This document shows positions 24,810-34,539 of a stretch of 64,000 nucleotides of DNA, piece after piece. Every line of letters starts with the position of its first letter. The first letter of the stretch is position 1. The stretch is from Agrococcus jejuensis (GTDB taxonomy: Bacteria; Actinomycetota; Actinomycetes; Actinomycetales; Microbacteriaceae): assembly GCF_900099705.1 (NCBI RefSeq), contig NZ_LT629695.1, positions 1,736,001 through 1,800,000 on the forward strand, read 5' to 3'. A program made the translations under genes and the position numbers. The notes beneath the pieces are model-generated. The model searched no databases. It was not told where the DNA came from and saw nothing but the letters and a program-made list of their open reading frames with translations.

Positions 24810-25796
24810 TCAGTGGCCGGAGCGGTCGACGAGCGTGGTGGCGACGCGCACCGACTCGGCCGGCTCGCCGCGCAGCAGCGCGAGCACGCCCTGCACGGCG
24901 GCGCGGCCGATGGCGGAGGCGTCGTTGCGCACGGCGGTGATGGCGGGGGAGGCGTAGGCGAACCAGTCGAAGTCGTCGAACGACACGACCTCGATCGCGG
25001 CCGCGGCATCCGCCCCGAGGCGCTCGCGCAGCGCGCGCAGCACGCCGACGGTCGTGGCGCCGTTGGCGCCGAAGACGGCGCTGGGATGCACGCCCCGGTC
25101 GAGGATGCGCAGCATCGCCGCCGCCGCTCCCTCGGTCTGGAAGTCGCCGGCCTCGACGAGCGCGTCGTCGGTCGAGATGCCGTGGGCGGCGCGACCGCCG
25201 AGGTAGGCGCGGGCGCGCTCGACGCCCGTCGACATCGTGGGCGTGCCGCCCACGTAGGCGACGTCGCGGTGGCCGCGGCGCTGCAGGTGGTCGAGCACGA
25301 GGCCGACGCCCTGCTCGTTGTCGGTGCCGAAGAACGGCAGGTCGACGCCCTCGATGCGGCGGTTGAGCAGCACGATCGGCACGTCGCGCTCGACGAGCGA
25401 CGCGAGCTGCGGCGTCGCGGGGCCCTGCGGCGACAGCATGAGGCCGTCGATGCGCTGCGACGCGAAGGTGCGCAGCACGTCGTCGGCCTGGCGCTCGTCC
25501 TCGTTGGCGTTGGCGAGCAGCACGGCGTAGCCATGGGCGCGGGCCTCCTGCTCGGCGGCGTGCGCGAGCTCGGAGAAGAAGGGGTTGCGGATGTCGCTGA
25601 CGAGCAGGCCGAGCGCGTCGGTGCGGGTACGGCGCAGGGCGCGGGCGGGGCCGTGGGCGACGTAGCCGAGCTCGGCGGCGGCGGCGAGCACGCGCTCGCG
25701 CGACGAGGGGGAGGTCTGCGTGCTGCCGTTCAGCACGCGCGATGCGGTGCCGAGTCCGACACCGGCTCGCGCCGCGACGTCCTTGATGGTCGCCAT
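24810..25796 (-). CDS. LacI-family transcriptional regulator
   Basis: A 328-residue regulator. MATIKDVAARAGVGLGTASR is the helix-turn-helix; NPFFSELAHAAEQEARAHGY and VVSFDDFDWFAYASP are effector-domain hallmarks. It heads the LacI-RpiB-MFS group on the - strand. Two operator-like palindromes lie immediately upstream, supporting autoregulation of the whole operon. Confidence 0.94.
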   Translation of the reverse strand: MATIKDVAARAGVGLGTASRVLNGSTQTSPSSRERVLAAAAELGYVAHGPARALRRTRTDALGLLVSDIRNPFFSELAHAAEQEARAHGYAVLLANANEDERQADDVLRTFASQRIDGLMLSPQGPATPQLASLVERDVPIVLLNRRIEGVDLPFFGTDNEQGVGLVLDHLQRRGHRDVAYVGGTPTMSTGVERARAYLGGRAAHGISTDDALVEAGDFQTEGAAAAMLRILDRGVHPSAVFGANGATTVGVLRALRERLGADAAAAIEVVSFDDFDWFAYASPAITAVRNDASAIGRAAVQGVLALLRGEPAESVRVATTLVDRSGH

Positions 25797-25817
25797 CGTT
25801 GCTCCTGCCTCGTTGCG

Positions 25818-25847
25818 TGGAAACGTTTCCATGACGGAAACGATTCC
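25818..25847 (-). promoter_or_regulatory. Two LacI-type operators upstream of LacI-RpiB-MFS operon
   Basis: TGGAAACGTTTCCA (25818-25831) is a perfect 14-bp palindrome with central CG, and GGAAACGATTCC (25836-25847) is a near-perfect second site. Their centres are about 17 bp apart. They lie 22-51 bases upstream of the LacI start. Confidence 0.8.
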
Positions 25848-25908
25848 ATCGTCACATGAGGGAGGGGGTTCACGCAAGCCTCGGTGGCACGGGCGGCAGC
25901 ACGACGAA

Positions 25909-25935
25909 GGGCGACGACCCGGTCGGTCGTCGCCC
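25909..25935 (-). terminator. Hairpin terminator
   Basis: GGGCGACGACC (25909-25919) and GGTCGTCGCCC (25925-25935) form a perfect 11-bp stem with a 5-base loop. It lies downstream of the - strand gene ending at 25987 and upstream of the LacI promoter, insulating the two. Confidence 0.75.
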
Positions 25936-25986
25936 ATCGATCCGCCCGCGGCTCGCCCGGCTCGGGCCCTCGAGATCTCGCGCGCG

Positions 25987-26388
25987 TCAGCCCTCGGCTC
26001 GCCGCGAGGCGACCACGTCGAGCAGCTCGATCGCGCCCGCGATCGCGGCCGCTCCGATGGCCATGACGACGCGCGGCCGACGCACGCCGCGTCGCACGAG
26101 CGCCTCGTCGACGGCACGGTCGACGCGCGCGCTCGCCTCCCATGCGCCCAACGAGACCGCGCCGACGGCGACGCCGACGCCGGCCGTGGTCGGGATCCGC
26201 TCCGACGCGACTCGCTCGCGCATCCGTCGATGCGCGAGCGACGCCGCCACGGCGGCGGGCACGAACGACAGGCCCACGCCGATGCCCCAGCGCGCGCCGC
26301 GCGGCAGCCGACCGATCGGGATCAGCGTGAACGCACCCGACGAGGCGATGGATGCGGCGGACGTGAGGATGCGGGTGCGCTCGGCCAT
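25987..26388 (-). CDS. Small membrane protein of unknown function
   Basis: A 133-residue protein with about three hydrophobic segments (residues 8-50, 70-90, 110-125) and many Arg residues between them. I do not recognise a family. The ATG at 26388 (MAERTRIL) was chosen since the codons before it look noncoding. It is followed by a terminator hairpin and is probably monocistronic. Confidence 0.6.
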   Translation of the reverse strand: MAERTRILTSAASIASSGAFTLIPIGRLPRGARWGIGVGLSFVPAAVAASLAHRRMRERVASERIPTTAGVGVAVGAVSLGAWEASARVDRAVDEALVRRGVRRPRVVMAIGAAAIAGAIELLDVVASRRAEG

Positions 26389-26502
26389 GCTCCAACGCTC
26401 GCAGCCGAGCGCGCGCGACGCGTCAGCCTCCGGTAGGACCTCGCCTGGCACCGCGGTCCCGGGCTCGGCGTCGGCCGACGGCTGCCGGCCGGCGCCGTCG
26501 GC

Positions 26503-26673
26503 TCAGTCGCCCGGCGCCTGCTCGTCCTCCTCGGGCTCGAACGTCGACTGCTCGCCCGTGTGCCCCACGGCGATGCCGTCGGGGGCGTTCGGGATCGTGC
26601 CGTCTTCGCCGACGCCGCCGGGCTTCGGCGTGCCCTCCTCGTCGCGCGCGTCGTGCTGCTGCTGGTCGCTCAT
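26503..26673 (-). CDS. Small acidic hypothetical protein
   Basis: A 56-residue, hydrophilic protein starting MSDQQQHDARDEEG and ending in FEPEEDEQAPGD. The ATG at 26673 has a GGGGG-type purine tract upstream. It is rich in Asp, Glu, Gly and Pro with no hydrophobic core, so it is probably disordered. Similar short acidic proteins occur in Microbacteriaceae as unnamed entries. Function is unknown. Confidence 0.6.
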   Translation of the reverse strand: MSDQQQHDARDEEGTPKPGGVGEDGTIPNAPDGIAVGHTGEQSTFEPEEDEQAPGD

Positions 26674-26822
26674 CGCTGCCCCCTCCATCGGATGCGTTCG
26701 CTGGTGTCCGGACCGTACGCCGCCGCCCGGCGGCGGCACGAGGCCGTTGACATGCGCCCGTCCGATCCCGTCGGGGTGACCCGCCCCTCGCGACGGGGCA
26801 TGCGCGGTGCCATGATCGGCGC

Positions 26823-27278
26823 ATGAGCGCGTACGAGGTGCACAGGACGGCCGTCATCCCCGCCGAGCAGGCGACGATCCACGCGCTGATCGACGACTTC
26901 CACGAGTGGACCGCGTGGTCACCGTGGGAGGACGTCGACCCCGGCATGTCCCGCTCCTACGAGGGCGCCGACAAGGGCGTCGGCGCGCGCTACGCCTGGT
27001 CGGGCAACCGCAAGGCCGGCACGGGCACGATGCGCATCACGGGCTCGGCGCCCGAGCGCGTCGACCTCGTCGTCGACTTCGAGAAGCCGTTCAAGGCCTC
27101 CAACCCGACCGCGTTCATCCTCAAGCCCGTCGCCGGCGGCACCGAGGTGACCTGGCAGATGACGGGCGAGCACAAGGGATTCGCGGCCCTCTTCTTCCGC
27201 TTCATGTCGATGGACAAGCTCATCGGCGGCGACTTCGAGCGCGGCCTCGCGCGCCTCGCGGCGGCCGCGAAGGACTGA
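26823..27278 (+). CDS. SRPBCC-family (polyketide cyclase-like) protein
   Basis: A 151-residue START-like domain. It begins YEVHRTAVIPAEQATIHALI and has the WSPWEDVDPGMSRSYEG segment and a C-terminal amphipathic helix (SMDKLIGGDFERGLARL). Such proteins bind hydrophobic ligands, but none is predictable here. It is a single gene, followed immediately by the strong hairpin at 27281. Confidence 0.85.
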   Translation: MSAYEVHRTAVIPAEQATIHALIDDFHEWTAWSPWEDVDPGMSRSYEGADKGVGARYAWSGNRKAGTGTMRITGSAPERVDLVVDFEKPFKASNPTAFILKPVAGGTEVTWQMTGEHKGFAALFFRFMSMDKLIGGDFERGLARLAAAAKD

Positions 27279-27280
27279 CG

Positions 27281-27353
27281 GGCACGACGTGACGCTGAGC
27301 GGGTCGCCGAGGGAAGATCGCCCTCGGCGCACCGCTCAGCGTCACTCCGTGCC
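27281..27353. terminator. Very long bidirectional hairpin
   Basis: Arms 27281-27313 and 27321-27353 pair at 29 of 33 positions, with a 7-base loop; mismatches fall in two dinucleotide bulges. It starts 2 bases after the SRPBCC stop and faces the convergent ABC ATPase gene. The inner part (TGAGCGG ... CGAGGG ... CCCTCG ... CCGCTCA) resembles the neighbouring element at 27391 and that at 7291. Confidence 0.8.
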
Positions 27354-27390
27354 AGCCATCCTCTGCAGCCGAGCCGACCGCACCGGATGA

Positions 27391-27439
27391 GCGTGAGCGG
27401 CACCTCGAGTGGGATGCACCCTCGACGGCCCGCTCACGC
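27391..27439. repeat. REP-like palindromic element
   Basis: GCGTGAGCGG (27391-27400) pairs with CCGCTCACGC (27430-27439), with further pairing of TCGAG and CTCGA inside. Aligned with 7301-7350, the words GCGTGAGCGG, CTCG, TGG, TGC, CCTCG and CGCTC recur in the same order, so the two appear to be copies of one dispersed element. It lies 24 bases before the end of the double ATPase gene. Confidence 0.6.
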
Positions 27440-27463
27440 GCGTCGCGTGCGAGCGACGAGCCC

Positions 27464-29073
<1,610 letters not shown>

Positions 29074-29077
<4 letters not shown>

Positions 29078-29652
29078 CTCTGCTCCTCCTGCGACGCCTC
29101 GGCGTCGACCTCGTCGCGGAAGCGCTGCCAGTCGGCGAGCATCTTCGCGTGGTACCCGGCAAGCCACGACATGTAGCGCTGGGCGTTCTCGAGGCGCGTG
29201 CGCGGCCCCGTCGCACCCTCGGGCACGACGTCGAGGCCGTACGCGATCGTCGACTCGATGCGCCGCAGGTACTCGCGCTCGCCGGCGAGGAACCCGCCCC
29301 ACACGTCGTCCTCGGCGCGGAAGTAGTGGTTGCGGTCGCCGGGCAGCGACACGGGCTTGAGGAATCCCACGTTCATGAGCGACCGCGTCGACATCGACAC
29401 CGCGCCTGCGGAGGCGCGCAGCAGGTCGGCGATGCGCGCCGACGACAGGTACGGCGCGTCGACGACGAGCAGCAGCCCCAGCACGCGGCCGTCCATGCGC
29501 GGGTTGCCCGCGGTGCCCCACGCGTACGCGAAGTCCTCGATGAACGCGCGCGTCGCCTCGTCGAGCTCCGTCGGCATGAGGTCGCGCTGGTCGAGCGACG
29601 CCTCGGCCGAGGCGGACGGGGCGGATGCGGCTGCGGCTGCGTCGTCGGTCAC
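29074..29652 (-). CDS. GbsR/MarR-family transcriptional regulator
   Basis: A 192-residue winged-helix protein of the GbsR type. A long first helix (ATRAFIEDFAYAWGTAG, GNPRMDGRVLGLLL) precedes the recognition region LSSARIADLLRASAGAVSM, and a C-terminal dimer helix follows. GTG 29652 overlaps the hydrolase stop. Embedded in the importer operon, it is likely to control it. Strong inverted repeats upstream of the operon (36203-36268) are candidate sites. Confidence 0.88.
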
Positions 29653-31160
29653 AGCGACACCCTAGGCAGGGCGGCGGCGAGGTCGCCCGACGCGAGCGCG
29701 GCGCGCCATGCGTCGATGCGCCAGCTCGTCATGCCGCTCGTCGTGAGCGTCTCGACGGCGCCGTCGGCATCGCGGCCGAAGACGGCGGGCTCGCCCGTCG
29801 CCCAGAAGCCGGCGACGTCGTCGGTCGCGAGCGAGTCGGCCGTGTCGGTGACGCGCAGGCGCACGACGAAGCCGGCGGGCTCGGGCGCCTTCGGGTACAG
29901 CACGACGAGGCGGCCGCCCAGAGGCACGACGTCCTCGATGCTCCACAGGTTCGCGAAGCGACCCTCGAGCTCGGCGGCGATCTCGGCGGGCACGGCGACC
30001 GACGCATCCGCCTCGACCTCCTCGGCGAGCGCGAGCGCGAGGTCGATGATCGCGAGCACGCCGCCCGCGATGACGCCGGCGGGGCCGTCGATCGCGTTCG
30101 TGAGGGCCGAGACGACGAGGTCGTCCTTCGGGTCGATCCACGTGCGCGTGATGTGGCCCGGGTAGCCGCCCGAGTGGCCCACGACCGCACGGGAGCCGAT
30201 GGTCTCGACGTCGAAGCCGAGGCCGTAGTGGCGCGTGACGCCCGCGTGCGTCACGGGCGACTCGGGCCGCTGCAGCAGGCGCTTCGACGCATCGGTCACG
30301 AGCGTCTCGTTGCCGAACGCGTGCGCCGAGCCGTACACGGTGAGGTCGGCGGCGGTCGCGAACCAGCCGGTCGCAGGCGCCATGGCGGCGGTGTCGACGT
30401 GGCGGATGCGGTGGCGGGCGTCGTCGACGCGCGTGCGGCCCGTGTGGCCACTCGCGAACTCGCCGTCGCGCTCCGCGAGCCACTCCGGGCCCATCGCGGT
30501 CGTGCCGAGCGGGCCGGTGATGCGCTCGGCGACGAGCTCGGCGTACGACATGCCCGATGCGCCCTCGAGCACGAGGCCCAGCAGCGAGTAGCCGATGTTC
30601 GAGTACTTGAAGTGCTCGTTCGTCGCGTAGACGACGCCCTCGGCCTTCGCCATGGCGATGATCGCGTCGCGGTCGGGGAAGGTGCCGCCGCCGCGCTGCC
30701 AGTAGTTCGCGTCGGAGCCGTCGCGGATGATGCCGCCCTGGTGACCGAGCAGCTCGCGCACCGTCACGGTCGCGACGCCCGAGTCCGCGAGGGCAGGCAC
30801 CCACTGCTCGATCGTGTCGTCGAGGCGCAGCTCGCCGGCCTCGATGAGCTGTAGCGCTGCGGTGGCCGTGAACGTCTTCGAGTGCGATGCGATGCGGAAG
30901 AGGTGGTCGGTCGTGAGCGGCGCCTGCGTCTCGACGTCGGCGACGCCCCACGCGAGGTCGAGCAGCAGCTCGCCCTTGTGGCGCACGGCGACCTGGATGC
31001 CGGGCGTGCCCAGCAGCTCGCCCTGGAACGCGACCCAGCGCTCGACGTAGGCGAGCGCATCCCGCATCGCTGCCGCCTTGGCGGCGCCCTTCGGAGTGTG
31101 GTCGGCGGTCGTCTCGACGGGCTGGTCGAGTGCGGTGGTGAGGTCCTCGGTGGAGGTCAT
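29649..31160 (-). CDS. Beta-lactamase-fold serine hydrolase
   Basis: A 503-residue class C beta-lactamase/D-aminopeptidase-like enzyme without a signal peptide. Ser92-His-Ser-Lys95 is the SXXK nucleophile motif, Tyr186-Ser-Asn188 the YXN motif and His329-Ser-Gly the third motif. About 130 extra C-terminal residues form a separate beta-rich part (LEGRFANLWSIEDVVPLGGR), as in EstB or D-aminopeptidases. It is cytoplasmic and sits with an importer and a carboxypeptidase, so hydrolysis of imported D-peptides or esters is likely. NylB belongs to the same fold, but the sequence gives no basis to call it that. Confidence 0.88.
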   Translation of the reverse strand: MTSTEDLTTALDQPVETTADHTPKGAAKAAAMRDALAYVERWVAFQGELLGTPGIQVAVRHKGELLLDLAWGVADVETQAPLTTDHLFRIASHSKTFTATAALQLIEAGELRLDDTIEQWVPALADSGVATVTVRELLGHQGGIIRDGSDANYWQRGGGTFPDRDAIIAMAKAEGVVYATNEHFKYSNIGYSLLGLVLEGASGMSYAELVAERITGPLGTTAMGPEWLAERDGEFASGHTGRTRVDDARHRIRHVDTAAMAPATGWFATAADLTVYGSAHAFGNETLVTDASKRLLQRPESPVTHAGVTRHYGLGFDVETIGSRAVVGHSGGYPGHITRTWIDPKDDLVVSALTNAIDGPAGVIAGGVLAIIDLALALAEEVEADASVAVPAEIAAELEGRFANLWSIEDVVPLGGRLVVLYPKAPEPAGFVVRLRVTDTADSLATDDVAGFWATGEPAVFGRDADGAVETLTTSGMTSWRIDAWRAALASGDLAAALPRVSL

Positions 31161-32050
31161 CGTCGTCCCTTCGGGTCGAGGGCGTCGCGGAGGATGTCGC
31201 CCAGCGTGATGAGCGCGAGCACCGTGACGGAGAGGAAGAGGCTCGGGAAGAGCAGCATGTGGGGAGCGGAGGAGAAGTAGGACTGCGCGTTCGACAGCTG
31301 CAGGCCCCACGAGATCGAGGGCGACTGCAGGCCGACGCCGAGGAAGGTGAGCGTCGACTCGGCCACGATGACCGAGCCGACCATCGTCGCCGCGATCGCC
31401 ATGACCGGGCCGATGGAGTTCGGCACGACGTGGCGCGCCAAGATGCGGGAGTCGGGGATGCCCATCGCCTGCGCCGCCTGCACGTACTCGGTGCCCTTGA
31501 CGCCGCGCACGGCGCCGCGCACGAGGCGCGCCATCGTGGGCCACGAGAAGAACGCGAGCACGAGCGCCACCATGACGGGGGAGCGGCCGCCGACCGAGTT
31601 CAGCACGACGATGGCGCCGAGCAGGAACGGGAAGCCGAGGAACACGTCGGTGAGGCGCGAGATGAGGCGGTCGAGCACGCCGCCGACGTAGCCGGCGAAC
31701 GTGCCGAGCACGATGGCGATCGCGAGGCACAGCACCGTCGTGAGCACGCCGATGAAGATCGAGGTGCTCGTGCCGTAGATCACGTTGGCGTAGATGTCGC
31801 AGCCCTGCAGGTCGGTGCCGAACACATGGCGAGTCGACGGCGGCTGCGACGAGTCGACGAGCATGCACGCGCGGGGATCGGGCTGGCCGAAGAGACCCGC
31901 GAACAGCTGCGGCACGAGCGCGATGACGACGAGCACGGCGAGCACGGCCGAGCAGATCCAGAACACGGGCCGCTTGCGCAGGCTCGCCCAGACGCCGCGC
32001 TGGCCCATGGTCGTGGTGGGGAGGTCGACGGGGGCGACGGCGCCGGTCAT
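31157..32050 (-). CDS. Peptide ABC transporter permease (DppC type)
   Basis: A 297-residue membrane protein. STRHVFGTDLQGCDIYANVIYG is a variant of the OppC HPLGTDxxGRD signature with a Cys, and the EAA loop is at AAQAMGIPDSRILARHVVPN. A hydrophobic N-terminal helix is followed by a short external domain with Cys (RACMLVDSSQPP). It overlaps the preceding DppB and following hydrolase genes by four bases. Confidence 0.92.
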   Translation of the reverse strand: MTGAVAPVDLPTTTMGQRGVWASLRKRPVFWICSAVLAVLVVIALVPQLFAGLFGQPDPRACMLVDSSQPPSTRHVFGTDLQGCDIYANVIYGTSTSIFIGVLTTVLCLAIAIVLGTFAGYVGGVLDRLISRLTDVFLGFPFLLGAIVVLNSVGGRSPVMVALVLAFFSWPTMARLVRGAVRGVKGTEYVQAAQAMGIPDSRILARHVVPNSIGPVMAIAATMVGSVIVAESTLTFLGVGLQSPSISWGLQLSNAQSYFSSAPHMLLFPSLFLSVTVLALITLGDILRDALDPKGRR

Positions 32051-32979
32051 GCGCGGATCCTCGGGTCGAGGGCGGAGTTGATGAGGTCGACGACGAGGCT
32101 CGTCACGAGGAAGATCAGGATCAGCGCCGTCGAGACGCCCACGACCGTCGGTCCCTCGTGCGTGCGGATGCCCTCGAACAGCATCTGGCCGATGCCCGGC
32201 AGGTTGAAGATGCCCTCGATGACGACGGTGCCGCCGAGCAGGAAGCCCAGGTCGATCGCGAGGAACGTGAGCACGGGTGCGACGGAGTTGCGCAGCACGT
32301 GCACGCCCACGATGTCGCGGCGGCGCAGGCCCTTCGCGACGAGCGTGCGCACGAAGTCCGACTGCATCGTGTCGATCACCGAGCCGCGCGTCAGTCGTGC
32401 GGTGGCGGCGAGGCCGAACAGCGCGATGACGATGGCGGGGAGGATGTACGACGTCGGCCAGCCGTCGCCCGTGCCGGCGATGGGGAACCAGCCGAGCCGC
32501 AGGCCGAAGAAGAGCTGCGCCGCCGAGCCGACCACGAAGACGGGGATCGACGTGGCGAGGATCGTGCCGACGAGCACGGTGCGGTCGAGCATCGAGCCCT
32601 TGCGCAGGCCGGCGACGAGGCCGAGCACGACGCCCACGACGACCTCGATCGCCCACGCCGTGAGCGCGAGGGTGATGGTGACGGGCCAGCGCGCCTCCAT
32701 GCGGGCCGCGACCGACGCGCCCTGGAAGGTCGTGCCGAGGTCACCCGTGAAGAGGTTGCCGAGGTAGCGCAGGTACTGCAGCCACAGCGGGTCGTCGAGG
32801 TGGTACTGCGCGCGGATCTGCGCCACGACGTTGTCGGGCAGCGGGCGGTCGCCGCCGAGCGCCGCGACGGGGTCGCCGGGCAGCGAGAACACCATCGCGT
32901 AGATGATGAACGTCACGCCGACGAACACGATGGCGAGCTCGAGCAGGCGAGCGCCGACCGCGCGGGCGGTGCCGCTCAT
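32047..32979 (-). CDS. Peptide ABC transporter permease (DppB type)
   Basis: A 310-residue membrane protein with the OppB layout: an N-terminal helix (LELAIVFVGVTFIIYAM), the QYHLDDPLWLQYLRYLGNLF segment and the loop TLVAKGLRRRDIVGVHVLRN. It partners the DppC-like permease encoded next. Overlaps with the M14 gene and the DppC gene indicate one tightly coupled operon. Confidence 0.93.
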   Translation of the reverse strand: MSGTARAVGARLLELAIVFVGVTFIIYAMVFSLPGDPVAALGGDRPLPDNVVAQIRAQYHLDDPLWLQYLRYLGNLFTGDLGTTFQGASVAARMEARWPVTITLALTAWAIEVVVGVVLGLVAGLRKGSMLDRTVLVGTILATSIPVFVVGSAAQLFFGLRLGWFPIAGTGDGWPTSYILPAIVIALFGLAATARLTRGSVIDTMQSDFVRTLVAKGLRRRDIVGVHVLRNSVAPVLTFLAIDLGFLLGGTVVIEGIFNLPGIGQMLFEGIRTHEGPTVVGVSTALILIFLVTSLVVDLINSALDPRIRA

Positions 32980-34433
32980 GCGGTGACCCCGGAGGCGAGC
33001 GTGGCGACGTCGTCGGATGCGGCGCTCGCGGTGGCGGCGCGCGCCGCGTCGAGCAGCAGCGACGACGTCGCGAGCGTCGACGCCACCTGCACGCCCACGA
33101 GGTTCGCGATCGGCAGCGGCGTGAGCCCCTCGACCGCATCCGCCGCCGCGCACCACGCGTCGTACTGGGCGCCGAGCCGCTCGCGCACGCGGCGGAGGCC
33201 CGCCGGGGCCGTGCCGGCCTGCACCTCGGCGTCGATCGCGCGCAGCAGGATGCCGCCGAAGCGCAGCTGGAACATGCGCACGACGTCGGCGTTCGAGAAG
33301 ACCTCGGCGACGGTCGCCTCGCGATCGGGGTCGATGCGGTCGAGGCGCGCGGCCTCCGACGTGCCCATGTGGGCCATGGCCGGCACGAACGCGCGGGAGG
33401 CGCGCAGGAAGGGCGTCGCGACGGGCAGGTCGGGCTCGGCGGCGTCGAGCGCCGCCTGCAGCACGGCGCCGAGCTCGGTGAGCGCGGCCGCCTTCTCGGC
33501 GATCACGTCGCGGTACTTCCGGCCGGACCCGGAGGTGTCGGTCGAGTCTGCGTGCGACCAGTACGGCAGCTCGGCGACGAGCCCGAACGTGCCGTGCTTG
33601 GCGATGTAGTCGGCCGAGCCGCCGCCGCCGACCTCGGTCGACGGGTCGAGGCCCAGCGACTCGAGGTAGTCGTAGTGCTCGCTCGACAGCGGCGAGCGGT
33701 ACACGGCCTGCGCGAGCGGCTCGAGGTCGGGCGACTCGGGCTCGCCCGCATCCAGCGGGAGGTCGAGCGCCGCGGGGATGGCGTGCAGCGCATCCACGAT
33801 CCCGTCGAGGTCGCGGGTGACGTAGTAGTAGACGCCGCCGAGCTCGGCATTGTGCAGGCCGACCATGAGCTCGGGGGTCGTGGCGTCGATGAGGCGCATG
33901 AGCGCCTGCGTCTCGGGCATGACGCGGTCGAACCAGGCGTCCTTGTGCGCGAACGGGAACGACCACTCCACCTGCTCGTCGGGCGCGGGGCGGTAGAAGC
34001 GGCGCGAGTAGGCGACGCGGTCGGAGGGGGCGGCGAACCAGCCCTCGTTGAGGCGCGTGCCGTCGGGGTCGATGCACGGCACGAGGTGCCAGGTGGCGTC
34101 GTGGGCGGCGCGGAGGTCGGCGTCGGCGACGAGCTCGCGGGCCAGGTGCTGCAGGGTGCGGAAGCCGATGGGCTCGTTGGGGTGCACGCCGCCGACGAGC
34201 ACGACGTCGCGGGCGCCCGAGCCGATCGCGTAGGCGTGGATGGGCTCGCCGAGGCGCGAGGTGCCGATGCGCTGCTCGCGCACCAGGTCGGGATGCGCGG
34301 CGGCCAGCTCGGCGAAGCCGGCGAGCAGGGCGTCGACCGTGGGGAAGTCGTGCGTCTCGGGCACACGCTGCGCCCGCGCGATGGCGTCGGCGAGAGTGCC
34401 CGGCGTGGGGGTGGTGGCGACGGTGTCGGTCAC
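32976..34433 (-). CDS. M14-family zinc carboxypeptidase
   Basis: A 485-residue metallopeptidase. His84-Pro-Asn-Glu87 (HXXE) and His194 (GLHNAE) are the zinc ligands, and Glu288 in LVAELPYW fits the catalytic base. No signal peptide is present, so it should act on peptides after import. GTG 34433 is used. It is the second gene of the importer operon. The C-terminal about 100 residues are helical and of unknown role. The likely function is removal of C-terminal residues from imported peptides or gamma-D-glutamyl muropeptides. Confidence 0.87.
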   Translation of the reverse strand: MTDTVATTPTPGTLADAIARAQRVPETHDFPTVDALLAGFAELAAAHPDLVREQRIGTSRLGEPIHAYAIGSGARDVVLVGGVHPNEPIGFRTLQHLARELVADADLRAAHDATWHLVPCIDPDGTRLNEGWFAAPSDRVAYSRRFYRPAPDEQVEWSFPFAHKDAWFDRVMPETQALMRLIDATTPELMVGLHNAELGGVYYYVTRDLDGIVDALHAIPAALDLPLDAGEPESPDLEPLAQAVYRSPLSSEHYDYLESLGLDPSTEVGGGGSADYIAKHGTFGLVAELPYWSHADSTDTSGSGRKYRDVIAEKAAALTELGAVLQAALDAAEPDLPVATPFLRASRAFVPAMAHMGTSEAARLDRIDPDREATVAEVFSNADVVRMFQLRFGGILLRAIDAEVQAGTAPAGLRRVRERLGAQYDAWCAAADAVEGLTPLPIANLVGVQVASTLATSSLLLDAARAATASAASDDVATLASGVTA

Positions 34434-34490
34434 GAAGGTCTCTCCTGATGCTGCGGGTGCTCGGCGGCGCGGCCTGCCGGGCGGGGTGCC

Positions 34491-34521
34491 GGCGGGGCGA
34501 CCCTCGTGAGGTCGCCCCGCC
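34491..34521 (-). terminator. Intra-operon hairpin after the binding-protein gene
   Basis: GGCGGGGCGACC (34491-34502) and GGTCGCCCCGCC (34510-34521) make a perfect 12-bp stem with a 7-base loop. It lies 19 bases after the receptor stop and before the M14 start. It may give more receptor than downstream mRNA, as in many ABC importers. Confidence 0.7.
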
Positions 34522-34539
34522 GGTGGGATGGGCTCGTGA

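Noticed and set aside
25818..25847. Rho-independent terminator
   Set aside because: The palindromes are short, AT-rich in the centre and upstream of the LacI start, matching LacI operators instead.
29649..31160. Calling the serine hydrolase NylB because a NylC-like gene is in the window
   Set aside because: It is longer than NylB (503 versus about 392 residues), has a C-terminal extra domain, and lies in a different operon; only the fold is shared.
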